A DNA stretch of 64,000 nucleotides from Labilithrix sp. (GCA_019637105.1 JAHBWF010000007.1:1-64000); one strand, 5' to 3'; shown: positions 25,174 to 35,294, numbered from the stretch's first letter. Numbers and translations: made by a program. The notes: generated by a model from the sequence alone, not told the origin.

Positions 25174-27099
25174 TCAGAACAGCTGGGGGACGGCGAGGCT
25201 CCCCGAGCCGACCCGGGTGGCGTTCCCGATGAAGCGCGTGTCCGGGGAGATCCACACGTCCCGGGGATCGGTCGCGTCGTCGCCGGGATCGCCCTCGATG
25301 AGCTCCGCCCCCTCCTGGGCGTGGACGCCGATCGCGTTGCCGAGCACGACCGAATCGCGGACGACCCCGCCGCCGCGGTCGAAGAGGAGCCCGACCCCTG
25401 CGTTCGCCTCCACCGTCGCTCCCTCGACCAGGAGCCGGCCCCCGAGCAGCGCGACGAGCCCGTGCCCGAAGCGGTCCTTGGCGTCGCTCTTCGTCCGCGC
25501 TACGAGCGTCCGCTCGATCCGCAGGATCGAGCCCTCGACGGCCGCCGCCGCGGCGAGGTCCTGGACGTCGACGAGGGTGCTCCCGCGCACCGTGGCCACG
25601 GCCCCGCGGTTGACGATGACGGCGTAGCCTCCGCTGTTCGCGGGCACCTTGCCGCCGCCGGGCGACCGCCTGCTCTCCGCGACGATCGAGCGCTCGATCG
25701 TGAGCTCGGCGCCCTCGAGGTCGACCATCACCCCGGAGAGGGTCGCGGCGACGACGGCCGAGTCGCTCATCTCGACGCGACTGACGTCGGACACGACCAG
25801 ACCGACGCCGTTCCCGCTCACGCCGTCGGCGCCGATGTTCACGACGACGCTCCGGTCGATCGAGGCCGACGCCGCGCCCTTCCTCACCGCCACGCCTGCG
25901 CCGAAGCCGTCGGCGACGGTGGCGCCGGAGAGCGTCAGCGCCGCGCCGTCCTGGATGCTGATCCCCGTGCTGGTCTGGAGCCCGGGACGGTCGTCGAGCC
26001 TCGTGTCGACGACGCTCGACCGCTCGAGGACGATCGCGGTCCGCCTCCCGCCGCCGAGGATCGCGGCGCCGCGCGCGCCGACGACCGCGCTCTCGATCAG
26101 CTCGACCTTCGCGCCGAGGAAGGCGCGGACGGCGAGGCCGCCGACGCCGTCGGATCGCGGGACCGTGTTCCGCACGATCACGCGCTCGAGGCGGAGGCTC
26201 CCGCCGCCGGTGGTGCCGAGCCCGGCGTCGGCCGCGCCGGCGACGACGCTGTCGACCAGGCGCACGGCCGCGGCGTCGGCGAGGACGCCGTTGGTGATCG
26301 CGCCCCGCGACTCCTCGCGTGTGCCGCGCACGACCACCCGCGCGGCGTCGACCTCGGCGCCGTCGAAGGCGTCGATCCCGGCGATCGCGTTGTCCTCGAA
26401 CAGCGCGTCCTCGAGCGTGACCCGCGCCGTCCCCTCCGCGCGCAGCCCGCGCGAGCCGCCCGCGAGCGTGACCCCGCGGAGCGACGCCGCCCGATCGCTC
26501 ACCGTCACCACCGCCGCGCCGGCGCTCCCCTCGAGCACCACGCTCGCCGCGCAGCGCCCGACGATGGTGACGGCCTTCGTCAACCTGACGCTCTCGGCGT
26601 AGCGCCCGCGCTCGACCGCGATCGTCGCCCCCGACGGCGCCGCCGCCAGCGCGGCGGCCAGCGACTTGAAGTGCGTCGCGTCGACCGCCTCGTCCGGCAG
26701 CGCCGCGTCGACCGTGTGGGTCGTCCCCGCCGGCGGGAACGCCGCCCCGCAGTCGCCGATCGGCGCGCACCCGCTCCGACCGAGGATCTCCCGCGTCGCC
26801 CCCGCGCACGCCGCCGTCGGCAGGACCGGCCGGCAGCCCCAGCCGCTGGGGTGCGCCTCGAACCCGTCCGCGCACGACGCGACGCCGACCGGCGCGCAGG
26901 CCTCGCTCCCGAGCGCCTCGCGCGTCCCGGCGGGGCAGGGCCCGGCCGGGCGCGCGATCGCGCAGCCCTCCGGCGTCGCCATCTCGCCCTCCGGGCACGC
27001 CGGCTCGTCGGGCGGAGCCTCGGCCGGCGGGGCGGGGTCGTCGCCGCACGCGGCGACGAGGCAGAGCACCAGCGAGGCGAGGAGCGGGCGGCGAGGCAA
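25174..27099 (-). CDS. Lipoprotein with a right-handed beta-helix (pectin-lyase-like) domain
   Basis: 641 residues. The signal peptide ends LVAACG (lipobox Cys18). Residues 25-130 hold several short Cys-containing segments of the type CPEGEMATPEGC, each with a pair of cysteines. From about residue 140 (ATHFKSLAAALAAAPSGATIAVERGRY) the protein becomes a long run of 20-25-residue beta-helix coils with repeated ...VRLVDSVVAG..., ...LRLERVIVRN... phrases, the fold of carbohydrate-acting parallel beta-helix proteins (right-handed beta helix/NosD-like). No catalytic residues can be assigned. The TTG at 27099 is chosen because TAGACT (27106-27111, minus strand) lies 6 nt upstream and it gives an ideal signal peptide. 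Confidence 0.75.
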   Translation of the reverse strand: MPRRPLLASLVLCLVAACGDDPAPPAEAPPDEPACPEGEMATPEGCAIARPAGPCPAGTREALGSEACAPVGVASCADGFEAHPSGWGCRPVLPTAACAGATREILGRSGCAPIGDCGAAFPPAGTTHTVDAALPDEAVDATHFKSLAAALAAAPSGATIAVERGRYAESVRLTKAVTIVGRCAASVVLEGSAGAAVVTVSDRAASLRGVTLAGGSRGLRAEGTARVTLEDALFEDNAIAGIDAFDGAEVDAARVVVRGTREESRGAITNGVLADAAAVRLVDSVVAGAADAGLGTTGGGSLRLERVIVRNTVPRSDGVGGLAVRAFLGAKVELIESAVVGARGAAILGGGRRTAIVLERSSVVDTRLDDRPGLQTSTGISIQDGAALTLSGATVADGFGAGVAVRKGAASASIDRSVVVNIGADGVSGNGVGLVVSDVSRVEMSDSAVVAATLSGVMVDLEGAELTIERSIVAESRRSPGGGKVPANSGGYAVIVNRGAVATVRGSTLVDVQDLAAAAAVEGSILRIERTLVARTKSDAKDRFGHGLVALLGGRLLVEGATVEANAGVGLLFDRGGGVVRDSVVLGNAIGVHAQEGAELIEGDPGDDATDPRDVWISPDTRFIGNATRVGSGSLAVPQLF

Positions 27100-27105
27100 G
27101 GCGAC

Positions 27106-27111
27106 AGTCTA
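27106..27111 (-). promoter_or_regulatory. -10-like TAGACT box before the beta-helix lipoprotein
   Basis: On the minus strand TAGACT is followed by six bases and then the TTG start at 27099. This supports the unusual TTG start and a leaderless transcript. Confidence 0.4.
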
Positions 27112-27198
27112 GCGCAAGGGCGGGAGCTCCGCCGCCCCCTCGGACCTCCGGGCGACACTTCGGCTGACGCGCGGCGGCGGCCGCGGTAAGCGACGCCG

Positions 27199-27603
27199 AT
27201 GATCGGCAAATCGCTGCGCGAGCGCTGGGAGCTCGGACGCCTCGACGCGGACGAGGCCGTCGCGCTGCTGAAGCGGATGCTCGCGACCCACGCGAAGCCG
27301 CTCGTCGAGGTCCGGCAGAGGGACGCGCGGATGGTCGCGTGCCTGGTGGCCGGCGCCGACAAGCCCACGCTCCGCCTCTGCCGCGAGCTCGGCTTCACGA
27401 TGAGGCCGGGCGGCGCCGGCGTGTTCGGCGTCCTCGGCGCCGACGCGGCGCGCCTCTTCCCCGCGCTGCCGGAGCCGGAGCGGGCCTGGCTCGAGGCGCC
27501 CTCCGGCCCGCGCGAGACCAAGGTGCTCCTCGTCGCCGGCGGGATCGCGCTCCTCTCGCTCGAGGCGAAGGACGGCGCGGTCACCGTCACCGCCGCCCCC
27601 TGA
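27199..27603 (+). CDS. Hypothetical protein, 134 residues
   Basis: A small soluble protein that I do not recognise. Residues 10-60 look alpha-helical (ERWELGRLDADEAVALLKRM, then RDARMVACLVAGADKPTLRLC); the second half is alternately hydrophobic and ends in strands (KVLLVAGGIALLSLEAKDG). The ATG at 27199 lies 6 nt after a TAAGCG that could be a weak -10 box; no ribosome site is evident. It is divergent from the beta-helix lipoprotein and convergent with argE (10 bp apart). Codon use matches the neighbours. Confidence 0.6.
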   Translation: MIGKSLRERWELGRLDADEAVALLKRMLATHAKPLVEVRQRDARMVACLVAGADKPTLRLCRELGFTMRPGGAGVFGVLGADAARLFPALPEPERAWLEAPSGPRETKVLLVAGGIALLSLEAKDGAVTVTAAP

Positions 27604-27613
27604 GCGCGCGGTC

Positions 27614-28708
27614 TCAGCCGCGCGCCTGGAACACGCCGCGGAACAGCGCGCGCGCCCGGGAGAGCTCGGCGATCGACACCCACTCGTCGGGCGCGTGCGC
27701 CTGGGTGATGTCGCCCGGCCCCAGCACGACGGCGTCGACGCCGCTCGACGCGAGCACGGCCGCCTCGGTCCAGAACCCGAGGTCGATCGGCGCGCGCGCC
27801 GGCGCGCCGAGGAGCGGCTCGAACGCCGAGAGGTCGCGCGTCGCGAACGGCGCGTTGTCGCGCAGCCGCGTGAAGGTCGCCTCGGGCGCGGCCGCGCGCA
27901 CGAGCGCCTCGAGCTCGGCGGTGACCGCGGCGGTGTCCGCCCCCGGCGGAGGGCGCAGCGACACGAGCAGCCGCCCGGCGGCGGGGATGACGTTGAACGC
28001 CACGCCGCCGTCGAGCCGCGCGAGGTTCAGGCACATCCCCGGGAAGCCGGGGGGCCCGAGCGCGCGCGCGCCGCGCCCCCAGTCGTCGAGCGCGACCGCC
28101 ACCCGCGCGAGCGTGGCGATCGGCGCGGGGAGCGTGTCGGCCTGGGACGAGTGCCCGCCGGGCCCGCTGACGCCGACCTCGAAGGCGGTGAACCCGCGGT
28201 GCCGGACGCCGACGGCCAGGTTCGTCGGCTCGCAGACGATCGCCCGCTCGAGCCCGGCACGGTGCGGCCCGGCGACGAAGGCCCGCATGACGACGCTGCT
28301 GAACTCCTCGTCCCCCGAGAAGAGGACGCCCGTGTCCACCGGCCGGGCGTCGTCGAGCGCCGCCAGGATGGCGGCGATGGCCCCCTTGGTGTCGGCGGCC
28401 CCGAGCGCGTAGAGCCGGTCGCCCTCGATCCGCGGGGCGAACGGGTCGGAGCTCCAGTCGGCGTTGGGCGGGACGGTGTCGAGGTGGGCGTTGACGAGGA
28501 GCCGCGGCCGCCCGAAGCGCGCGTACACGTAGGAGCCGGGCTTGCCGTCGGCGCGGGGCACGTCGGCCACGGTCACCTCGTCCGGGCCGCGGCGCTCGAG
28601 GAGCTCGGCGAGCCGAGCGGCCAGCGCGCGCTCGTCTCCGCCCGCGCAGTCGGTGCGGAACGAGACGAGCTCGGAGAGGAGGGCGACGGGGTCGGCGGAA
28701 GGGCTCAT
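27614..28708 (-). CDS. argE: M20-family acetylornithine deacetylase-type amidohydrolase
   Basis: 364 residues. M20 metallopeptidase landmarks are intact: NAHLDTVPP (metal His75, catalytic Asp77), GAADTKGA (bridging Asp106), SGDEEF (catalytic Glu134 and metal Glu135), VCEPTN (metal Glu160) and a C-terminal Gln-Ala-His (His338) ligand. The lid domain has SGPGGHSSQ. The sequence fits ArgE/acetylornithine deacetylase, which frees ornithine in arginine synthesis; succinyl-diaminopimelate desuccinylase is the main alternative. It is divergent from speA (arginine decarboxylase), which supports a role in arginine/polyamine metabolism. Start ATG 28708; no clear Shine-Dalgarno. Confidence 0.82.
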   Translation of the reverse strand: MSPSADPVALLSELVSFRTDCAGGDERALAARLAELLERRGPDEVTVADVPRADGKPGSYVYARFGRPRLLVNAHLDTVPPNADWSSDPFAPRIEGDRLYALGAADTKGAIAAILAALDDARPVDTGVLFSGDEEFSSVVMRAFVAGPHRAGLERAIVCEPTNLAVGVRHRGFTAFEVGVSGPGGHSSQADTLPAPIATLARVAVALDDWGRGARALGPPGFPGMCLNLARLDGGVAFNVIPAAGRLLVSLRPPPGADTAAVTAELEALVRAAAPEATFTRLRDNAPFATRDLSAFEPLLGAPARAPIDLGFWTEAAVLASSGVDAVVLGPGDITQAHAPDEWVSIAELSRARALFRGVFQARG

Positions 28709-28854
28709 GGCGGTCGGCCGGGAGGCGAGGCTCCTTAATCTCACGCCCGGCGGGACGGCGGCGCCGAAATCCGTCCGTGGGTGGGGGTGCGCGCACCCGC
28801 CGAACTCATCCTCGCCTCCGTGCGCTTCCCCGTTGGCTCGGCGGGCGTCTGCAG

Positions 28855-28860
28855 TAGAGT
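28855..28860 (+). promoter_or_regulatory. -10-like TAGAGT box before speA
   Basis: TAGAGT lies 10 nt before the ATG at 28871, with no Shine-Dalgarno sequence between. It is the likely -10 element of the argE/speA divergent region. Confidence 0.35.
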
Positions 28861-28870
28861 GCCGCCCGCG

Positions 28871-30808
28871 ATGGTGGACGGAATCACCGAACGAGACTCC
28901 TGGACGGTCGACGACGCGCGCGATCTCTACATGATCGACCGCTGGAGCGGCGGGTACTTCGACGTGTCGCCCGACGGCAAGATGACCGTCGCGCCGCTGC
29001 AGGCGCGCGGCCGCCGCGTGGCGATCCGGGACGTCCTCGAGCAGGCGATGCGCGACGAGGGGCTGAAGACGCCGCTCGTCATCCGCTTCCAGGACATCCT
29101 CCACCACCGCGTGCGCGTGCTGAACGAGGCCTTCGCCAAGGCGATCGCCGAGAACAAGTACCGCGGCGTGTACCGCGGCGTCTTCCCGATCAAGGTCAAC
29201 CAGCTCCGCGAGGTCGTCGACGAGATCCTCGAGGCCGGGCGGCCGTTCCACTACGGCATCGAGGTCGGCTCGAAGCCCGAGATGTACGCCGGGCTCGCGG
29301 TCCACACGGACAACGAGTCGCTCATCGTCTGCAACGGCTACAAGGACGACGCCTTCATCCGCGCGGCGCTCATCGGCCGCAAGCTCGGGAAGAAGGTCAT
29401 CCTCATCGCCGAGAAGCTCTCCGAGGTCCGCGCGATCGTCCGCATCGCGAAGGAGATGGGCGTCGAGCCGGAGATCGGCGTCCGCGTCCGCCTCGTCGCG
29501 CGCGGCGCCGGCAAGTGGGCCGAGTCGACGGGCGAGCACGCCAAGTTCGGGCTGTCGACCTCCGAGATCCTCGAGGCGGCGGCGATCCTGCGCGACGGCG
29601 GGATGCCCCAGGCCTTCAAGCTGGTGCACTTCCACATCGGCTCGCAGGTGCCGGACATCCTCATCATCAAGCGCGCGGTCCGCGAGGCGGCGCGCTACTA
29701 CGCCAAGCTCCGCCGCCTCGGGCACCCGATCGAGTACATCGACGTCGGCGGCGGCCTGGCGATCGACTACGACGGCTCGCGGACGCCGACCGACGCGTCG
29801 ATGAACTACTCGGTCGAGGAGTACGCGCGCGACATCGTCGCGAACATCGCCGACGTCTGCGAGGAGGAGCGCGTCCCGCACCCGCACATCGTCTCGGAGT
29901 CGGGCCGCGCCATCGTCGCGCAGCACTGCGTCCTCGTCGTCGAGGCCTTCGGCGCGATCGAGCGCGCCAACACCGCGCAGTCGATCGTCCCGCCGCCGTC
30001 CGACGAGCACAAGCTGATGGTGACGCTGCGCGAGGTCAACGCGCGGCTCAACGAGTCCAACCTGCTCGAGTCCTGGCACGATCTCCTCGAGGTGAAGGAG
30101 GAGGCGCAGAAGATGTTCGAGCTCGGCTTCCTCGAGCTCGACGTGAAGGCCGCCCTCGAGACGCTCTTCTGGCAGATCGCCGCGCGGATCCGCCAGGAGA
30201 CGAAGAAGATCGACCCCGCGGAGCTGCCCGACGAGCTCGCGGCGCTCGAGCCGAAGTTCGGCACGCAGCAGATCTGCAACTTCTCGGTCTTCCAGTCGCT
30301 GCTCGATCACTGGGCGTTCGGCGCCCTCTTCCCGATCGTGCCGATCCACCGGCTCGACGAGCGCCCGGGGCTCCTCAGCACGCTGGTCGACATCACGTGC
30401 GACTCGGACGGCAAGGTCGGCAAGTTCATCGACCGGACCGAGGCGTCGCGCGACACGCTCCCGCTGCACTCGCGGAACGACGAGCCGTACTACATCGGCG
30501 TGTTCTTGACCGGCGCGTACCAGGACATCATGGGCGACATCCACAACCTCTTCGGCCGCGTCAACGAGGTCCACGTCTTCCTCGACGACGACGAGGAGTG
30601 CGGCTACTACCTCGAGGAGACGATCGAGGGGAACACGATCGCCGAGGTCCTGAAGATGACCCAGTACGACACGCACGAGCTCGCGACGCGGGTGAAGGCG
30701 CAGGTCGACGCGGCCATCAAGCAGGACCGCCTGAAGCCGACCGAAGGCATGCGCCTGCTCGCCGAGTTCGAGCGCGGCCTGAAGGACCAGACGTACCTGA
30801 GCTGGTAA
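28871..30808 (+). CDS. speA: Biosynthetic arginine decarboxylase
   Basis: 645 residues, normal for SpeA (about 630-660). It converts arginine to agmatine with PLP and Mg, the first step of the agmatine route to putrescine. The PLP lysine lies in VFPIKVNQ (about residue 105). The alanine-racemase-fold barrel shows VHFHIGSQVPD and IDVGGGLAIDYDGS. The decarboxylase block near residue 500 includes CDSDGK, and the C-terminal region has DDDEECGYYLEE. No riboswitch-like structure is visible upstream; a TAGAGT box is 10 nt before the ATG. It is divergent from argE. Confidence 0.95.
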   Translation: MVDGITERDSWTVDDARDLYMIDRWSGGYFDVSPDGKMTVAPLQARGRRVAIRDVLEQAMRDEGLKTPLVIRFQDILHHRVRVLNEAFAKAIAENKYRGVYRGVFPIKVNQLREVVDEILEAGRPFHYGIEVGSKPEMYAGLAVHTDNESLIVCNGYKDDAFIRAALIGRKLGKKVILIAEKLSEVRAIVRIAKEMGVEPEIGVRVRLVARGAGKWAESTGEHAKFGLSTSEILEAAAILRDGGMPQAFKLVHFHIGSQVPDILIIKRAVREAARYYAKLRRLGHPIEYIDVGGGLAIDYDGSRTPTDASMNYSVEEYARDIVANIADVCEEERVPHPHIVSESGRAIVAQHCVLVVEAFGAIERANTAQSIVPPPSDEHKLMVTLREVNARLNESNLLESWHDLLEVKEEAQKMFELGFLELDVKAALETLFWQIAARIRQETKKIDPAELPDELAALEPKFGTQQICNFSVFQSLLDHWAFGALFPIVPIHRLDERPGLLSTLVDITCDSDGKVGKFIDRTEASRDTLPLHSRNDEPYYIGVFLTGAYQDIMGDIHNLFGRVNEVHVFLDDDEECGYYLEETIEGNTIAEVLKMTQYDTHELATRVKAQVDAAIKQDRLKPTEGMRLLAEFERGLKDQTYLSW

Positions 30809-30893
30809 GCGCCTCACACCGCCCTACAGCGCCGCCGATCACGCGGGACCGGCGCTTCCGCGAGAACGGCTTCGACGGCGGGGCTGAGCTTGG

Positions 30894-30899
30894 TATCCT
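30894..30899 (+). promoter_or_regulatory. -10-like TATCCT box before a lipoprotein gene
   Basis: TATCCT is 6 nt before the ATG at 30906. The short GAAGG in between could be a minimal ribosome site but is too close to the start to be ideal. Confidence 0.35.
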
Positions 30900-30905
30900 C
30901 GAAGG

Positions 30906-31697
30906 ATGCGGTCCTTCGTGACGGCGGCGCTCGCGCTCAGCGTCGCCGGGTGCGCCCCGGCGCCGATCGGCGACTACCCCGAAGAGGAGAGCGTCAAGCT
31001 TCCCGACCGTCGGAGCGGCGACGACGCCGACGACGCCGACGGCGAAGAGCCGAGCGACGGCACCGTCACGCAGCCCGCGGCGAGCACGTTCACGCTGACC
31101 GTGACCCTCGGCGGAGACGGCGCCGGCGCCGTCACGTCGACGCCGGGCGGCCTCACCTGCCAGGGCAAGACCTGCACGGGCTCGTTCGCGCCCGGCACCG
31201 CGGTCACGATCGTGCCGACGCCGGCCGCCGGCTCGATCTTCGTCGGCTGGGGCGGCGCGTGCGACGGGACCAGCTCGTGCGCGCCCGTGCTCGACAAGGA
31301 CGTCGCCGTCACCGCCGACCTCGAGTCGTTCGCGGGGACGTGGTCCGGGACGTACACCAACACGCGCCAGGCGTTCGGCTGCACGTTCAACAACGCGGGC
31401 ACCATGACGATCACCGTCGCGGCGGACGGCGCCGCGTTCTCCAACACGGGGAGCGTCACGGGCCTCGAGCTCCGGCAGCAGTCCTCGTGCAACCTCGTCC
31501 GGACGACGACCGGCACCTCGCCGAAGGAGGCGGTCACGCTCACGGGCAACGCCACGAGCGGCACCTGGACGTTCGCCGTCCAGGGCGTGAGCGGCACCCT
31601 CGCCTTCCCGTACACCGGCACGGTGACGGGCAAGAAGCTCTCGGGCAGCTGGACGTGCCCGACCTGCGTCGGCTCGTTCACCCTGACGAAGCAGTAG
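30906..31697 (+). CDS. Lipoprotein with divergent InlB/Flg_new_2-type beta repeat
   Basis: 263 residues. The signal ends SVAGC (lipobox Cys16), followed by an acidic linker ([14 protein letters not shown]). Residues about 60-138 are one 'bacterial repeat' domain: [39 protein letters not shown]..., then [10 protein letters not shown] and VTADLE, a pattern common in secreted Myxococcota proteins with a Cys pair on each side. The last 120 residues (GTWSGTYTN to [13 protein letters not shown]) form another beta-rich unit resembling lipocalin-like/META surface domains. Role unknown, probably cell-surface. Confidence 0.75.
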   Translation: MRSFVTAALALSVAGCAPAPIGDYPEEESVKLPDRRSGDDADDADGEEPSDGTVTQPAASTFTLTVTLGGDGAGAVTSTPGGLTCQGKTCTGSFAPGTAVTIVPTPAAGSIFVGWGGACDGTSSCAPVLDKDVAVTADLESFAGTWSGTYTNTRQAFGCTFNNAGTMTITVAADGAAFSNTGSVTGLELRQQSSCNLVRTTTGTSPKEAVTLTGNATSGTWTFAVQGVSGTLAFPYTGTVTGKKLSGSWTCPTCVGSFTLTKQ

Positions 31698-31829
31698 CCC
31701 GCCGCCTCCCGCGCGACGCCACCCCCGCGCGCAGCGTGGTCGAGCTCTGCTGCGGCGCGGCGCGGCGGACACGCCGTTTTGCGCTGTGCGCCGCGCCGCG
31801 CTCGTGGGATCCAACGCGCCGGAGGTCGC

Positions 31830-32752
<923 letters not shown>

Positions 32753-32756
<4 letters not shown>

Positions 32757-33514
32757 ACTGGTACGCGATCCGCGCCATCTACTCGTTCGAGATGGCGCGC
32801 ACCTTCCGCACGCTGTTCCAGAGCATCTTGTCGCCGGTGATCTCGACGTCGCTCTACTTCATCGTGTTCGGCTCGGCGATCGGCTCGCGCATGGCCGAGA
32901 TCGACGGCGTCCACTACGCGGCGTTCATCGTCCCCGGCCTGACGATGCTCTCGTTGCTCAACGAGAGCATCTCGAACGCGTCGTTCGGCATCTACATGCC
33001 GCGGTTCTCGGGGACGATCTACGAGGTCCTGTCGGCGCCGATCTCGTGGGTCGAGATCGTCCTCGGCTACGTGGGCGCGGCGGCGTCGAAGTCGATCCTC
33101 CTCGGATCGATCATCCTCGTCACCGCGCGGCTCTTCGTCTCCTACGAGGTCGCGCACCCGCTCTGGATGATCACGTTCCTCGTGCTCACGTCGGTGACCT
33201 TCAGCCTGTTCGGCTTCATCATCGGCCTCTGGGCCGACGGCTTCGAGAAGCTGCAGCTCGTGCCGATGCTGATCGTCACGCCCCTCACCTTCCTCGGCGG
33301 CAGCTTCTACTCGCTCAAGATGCTCCCGCCGATCTGGCAGAAGGTCACGCTCTTCAACCCCGTCGTCTACCTCGTCAGCGGGTTTCGCTGGAGCTTCTTC
33401 GGCGTCTCGGACGTGAGCGTCGAGCTGAGCGCGGCGATGACGTTCGTCTTCATGGTGCTCTGCCTCGCGACCGCCAGGTGGCTGATCCGGACGGGCTACC
33501 GCTTGAAGAGCTGA
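32753..33514 (+). CDS. ABC-2 type transporter permease (YadH-like)
   Basis: 253 residues, six membrane segments. The N-terminus [20 protein letters not shown] followed by [15 protein letters not shown] is typical of ABC-2 permeases of the YadH/NodJ group. The late motif [19 protein letters not shown] and [12 protein letters not shown] is the conserved ABC-2 signature. It overlaps the ATPase gene by 4 nt, so the two proteins are translationally coupled and act as one exporter. Substrate unknown. Confidence 0.9.
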
Positions 33515-33566
33515 CCCCGACCGCCGCGCCGCGCTCGTGTCCCACCCGAGTGCCCTTGCGCGTCGA

Positions 33567-33619
33567 TTTGTCTACATAGAGTGCATCATAGCTTACCGAA
33601 ATCAATCGTTTATTTTTGC
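33567..33619. other. AT-rich island in an otherwise GC-rich region
   Basis: These 53 bases are mostly A and T (for example TTTGTCTACATAGAGTGCAT and CAATCGTTTATTTTTGCG), whereas flanking DNA is above 70% GC. It lies in the 286-bp gap between the ABC permease and the first DGPF gene. It contains TA-rich boxes on both strands and may hold a promoter or an AT-hook/H-NS-like binding patch. No gene is evident inside. Confidence 0.45.
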
Positions 33620-33720
33620 GTCCCACCCGCGCGTCGCGGATCGAGCGCGGAGCCGAGTCGACGACCGATCTCGCCTGCGCGCCGTGTCCGGGAGCGCGCG
33701 CGAAAAAAAGCCGAGCCGCG

Positions 33721-33726
33721 TGTCGA
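33721..33726 (+). promoter_or_regulatory. TGTCGA motif upstream of first DGPF gene (candidate ECF42 -35)
   Basis: TGTCGATC follows an A-rich run (GCGAAAAAAAGCC) and lies 74 nt before the ATG at 33801. The second DGPF gene has the same A-run, GC segment and TGTCGATC at almost the same distance (71 nt). A -35 TGTCGA is what I recall for ECF42 sigma factors, and such a sigma factor is encoded 1.6 kb downstream. A CGTC 13 nt later could be the -10. Confidence 0.4.
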
Positions 33727-33800
33727 TCTCCCGCCGCCTCGTCTGTCGTCCTCGTGGGGCGGCCGCCGGGCGGTCCGGCGGCTCGAGAGCGGGAGGAGAG

Positions 33801-34226
33801 ATGCGGTTCATGGTGCTCGTGAAGGCGGCGAAGGAGCCCGACGGCGGCGCGCTGCCGGGCGCGAGGACGTCCGAGGCCATGGGGAAATTCAACGAGGAGC
33901 TCTCCAGGGCCGGCGTCCTTCTGGACCTCGCGAGCCTCCACCCCAGCTCGAAGGGCGCCCGCGTCCCGTTCGGCGGCGCGCGGACGGTGATCGACGGGCC
34001 GTTCGCCGAGACCAAGGAGCTCGTCGCCGGCTACTGGGTGATCCAGGCGAAGACGAAGGAAGAGGCCATCGAATGGTTCAAGCGCTGTCCCACGCCGCGC
34101 GACGTGGAGGGCGAGATCGAGATCCGGCAGGTGTTCGAGCCGTCGGAGCGCGCGACGACGGCGGAGACGCAGGTGTCGCGCGACGCCGCGGCGGGGACGC
34201 CGGACGAGGAGCGCTCGGACGCGTAG
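33801..34226 (+). CDS. DGPF/YCII-domain protein (first of three)
   Basis: 141 residues. The N-terminus MRFMVLVKAAKEPDGG and the signature VIDGPFAETKELVAGYWVIQAKTKE identify the YCII-related DGPF family, a ferredoxin-like fold with conserved Asp and His/Lys residues and no established reaction. DGPF genes are the hallmark neighbours of ECF42 sigma factors, and one is encoded nearby. GGAGG a few bases before the ATG gives the start. The last 30 residues are acidic and disordered. Confidence 0.88.
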   Translation: MRFMVLVKAAKEPDGGALPGARTSEAMGKFNEELSRAGVLLDLASLHPSSKGARVPFGGARTVIDGPFAETKELVAGYWVIQAKTKEEAIEWFKRCPTPRDVEGEIEIRQVFEPSERATTAETQVSRDAAAGTPDEERSDA

Positions 34227-34231
34227 CCGGC

Positions 34232-34474
34232 ATGCACCGGCGCGGCTCGGAGTCGAACGTCGACGGCAGCGCCGCTCCGCCCGGGGTCGCCTGCGGTCGC
34301 TGCCGGACCGTGCGGTCCGCCGGCGAGTGGTCCGCGCTCCCGCTCCGCTCCGAGATCGGCGAGGCCGAGGTCGCCGCCCTCGTGAGCCGGTGGCCGGACG
34401 ACCTCGTCGTCGTCGTCCGCACGTGCACCTGCGGCGCGCCCATCGCGCGGCTCGCGCCCCGACGCGCCGGCTGA
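34232..34474 (+). CDS. Small Cys-rich hypothetical protein, possible zinc ribbon
   Basis: 80 residues, not recognised. It begins 5 bp after the first DGPF gene. Cysteines are paired as ACGRCRTV (about residue 22) and RTCTCGAP (about 68), which could form a zinc-binding knuckle. Between them runs EIGEAEVAALVSRWPDDLVVVV. No Shine-Dalgarno is obvious, so translation might be coupled to the upstream gene. It could be an accessory of the DGPF/ECF42 group; the evidence is position only. Confidence 0.5.
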   Translation: MHRRGSESNVDGSAAPPGVACGRCRTVRSAGEWSALPLRSEIGEAEVAALVSRWPDDLVVVVRTCTCGAPIARLAPRRAG

Positions 34475-34528
34475 CCTCCTCTGCGCGCCGCCGCTCCCGC
34501 GCGAGTCCGGGCCTGCTAAGGAAGGCGC

Positions 34529-34810
34529 ATGCCCTCTCCGACGCTCACCGCCGCCGAGCGCGCGCTCCTCCGGGAGGTCCGGCTCTCCGACGAAGACCAC
34601 GGCGGCCTGGCCGGCGCCGAGCTCGCGGTCGACGAATACGGCGCGGTGGATCGCCTCTGCGCGCTCGGCCTCGTCGAGGCGCTCGGCGAGTACGGCGAGG
34701 CGCCCGACGGCGAGGAGGACGAGCGAGAGGCCGGAGCCTCCGCGCTCGTGTACCGGATCACCGCGGCGGGCGTCGAGGCGCTCGCGGACGACCCCCCGCT
34801 CGACGTTTGA
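34529..34810 (+). CDS. Small acidic hypothetical protein, winged-helix-like
   Basis: 93 residues. Helical pattern with DRLCALGLVEAL followed by an acidic loop (GEAPDGEEDEREAG) and VYRITAAGVEALAD, a layout seen in the recognition helix and wing of small winged-helix proteins. Net charge is strongly negative, so DNA binding is doubtful. AAGGAAGG just upstream of the ATG is one of the best ribosome sites in the region. It sits between DGPF genes. Confidence 0.55.
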   Translation: MPSPTLTAAERALLREVRLSDEDHGGLAGAELAVDEYGAVDRLCALGLVEALGEYGEAPDGEEDEREAGASALVYRITAAGVEALADDPPLDV

Positions 34811-34851
34811 GCGCTCCCCGGCGGCGCGCCGGAAGAAAAAGCGCCCGGGCG

Positions 34852-34857
34852 TGTCGA
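34852..34857 (+). promoter_or_regulatory. TGTCGA motif upstream of second DGPF gene (candidate ECF42 -35)
   Basis: GAAGAAAAAGC, a GC segment and then TGTCGATC precede the ATG at 34929 by 71 nt and match the block upstream of the first DGPF gene. This is the best evidence here for a shared regulator. Confidence 0.45.
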
Positions 34858-34928
34858 TCGCGACCGGGCTCGATTGACGTGAAGACGAGGCCTCGGCGAG
34901 GCGCCGAGCCACCCAAGGAGACACCACG

Positions 34929-35294
34929 ATGCGTTTCTTGATGACCATCCACGCGACCGAATCCACGAAGCGCGACGAGCCCCCCGACCCGAAGCTCATG
35001 GCGGCGATCCAGGCGCTCGCCGAGGAGGAGATCAAGCAAGGCAAGATGATCACGACCGGCGGCCTCGGCTGGTCGGTGCGCGGCGCCCGCGTCGCCGTCC
35101 GCGACGCGAAGCTCGAGGTCGTCGACGGACCGTTCGCCGAGACCAAGGAGCTCCTCTCCGGCTTCGCGATCTTCGAGCTCGCCTCGTTGGAGGAGGCCGT
35201 GGAGCACGCGAAGCGGTTCATGAAGCTCCACCTCGACGTCCTCGGCCCCGGCTACGAGGGCTCGATGGAGGTCCACCCGATCTTCGGCGCCTGA
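34929..35294 (+). CDS. DGPF/YCII-domain protein (second of three)
   Basis: 121 residues, the usual family length. It has MRFLMTIHATES at the start, the signature VVDGPFAETKELLSGFAIFE, and the family's C-terminal HLDVLGPGYEGSMEVHPIF. No signal peptide. AAGGAGA precedes the ATG. It lies 77 bp before the ECF42 sigma gene and follows a TGTCGATC motif, so it is a likely direct target of that factor. Biochemical role unknown. Confidence 0.9.
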   Translation: MRFLMTIHATESTKRDEPPDPKLMAAIQALAEEEIKQGKMITTGGLGWSVRGARVAVRDAKLEVVDGPFAETKELLSGFAIFELASLEEAVEHAKRFMKLHLDVLGPGYEGSMEVHPIFGA

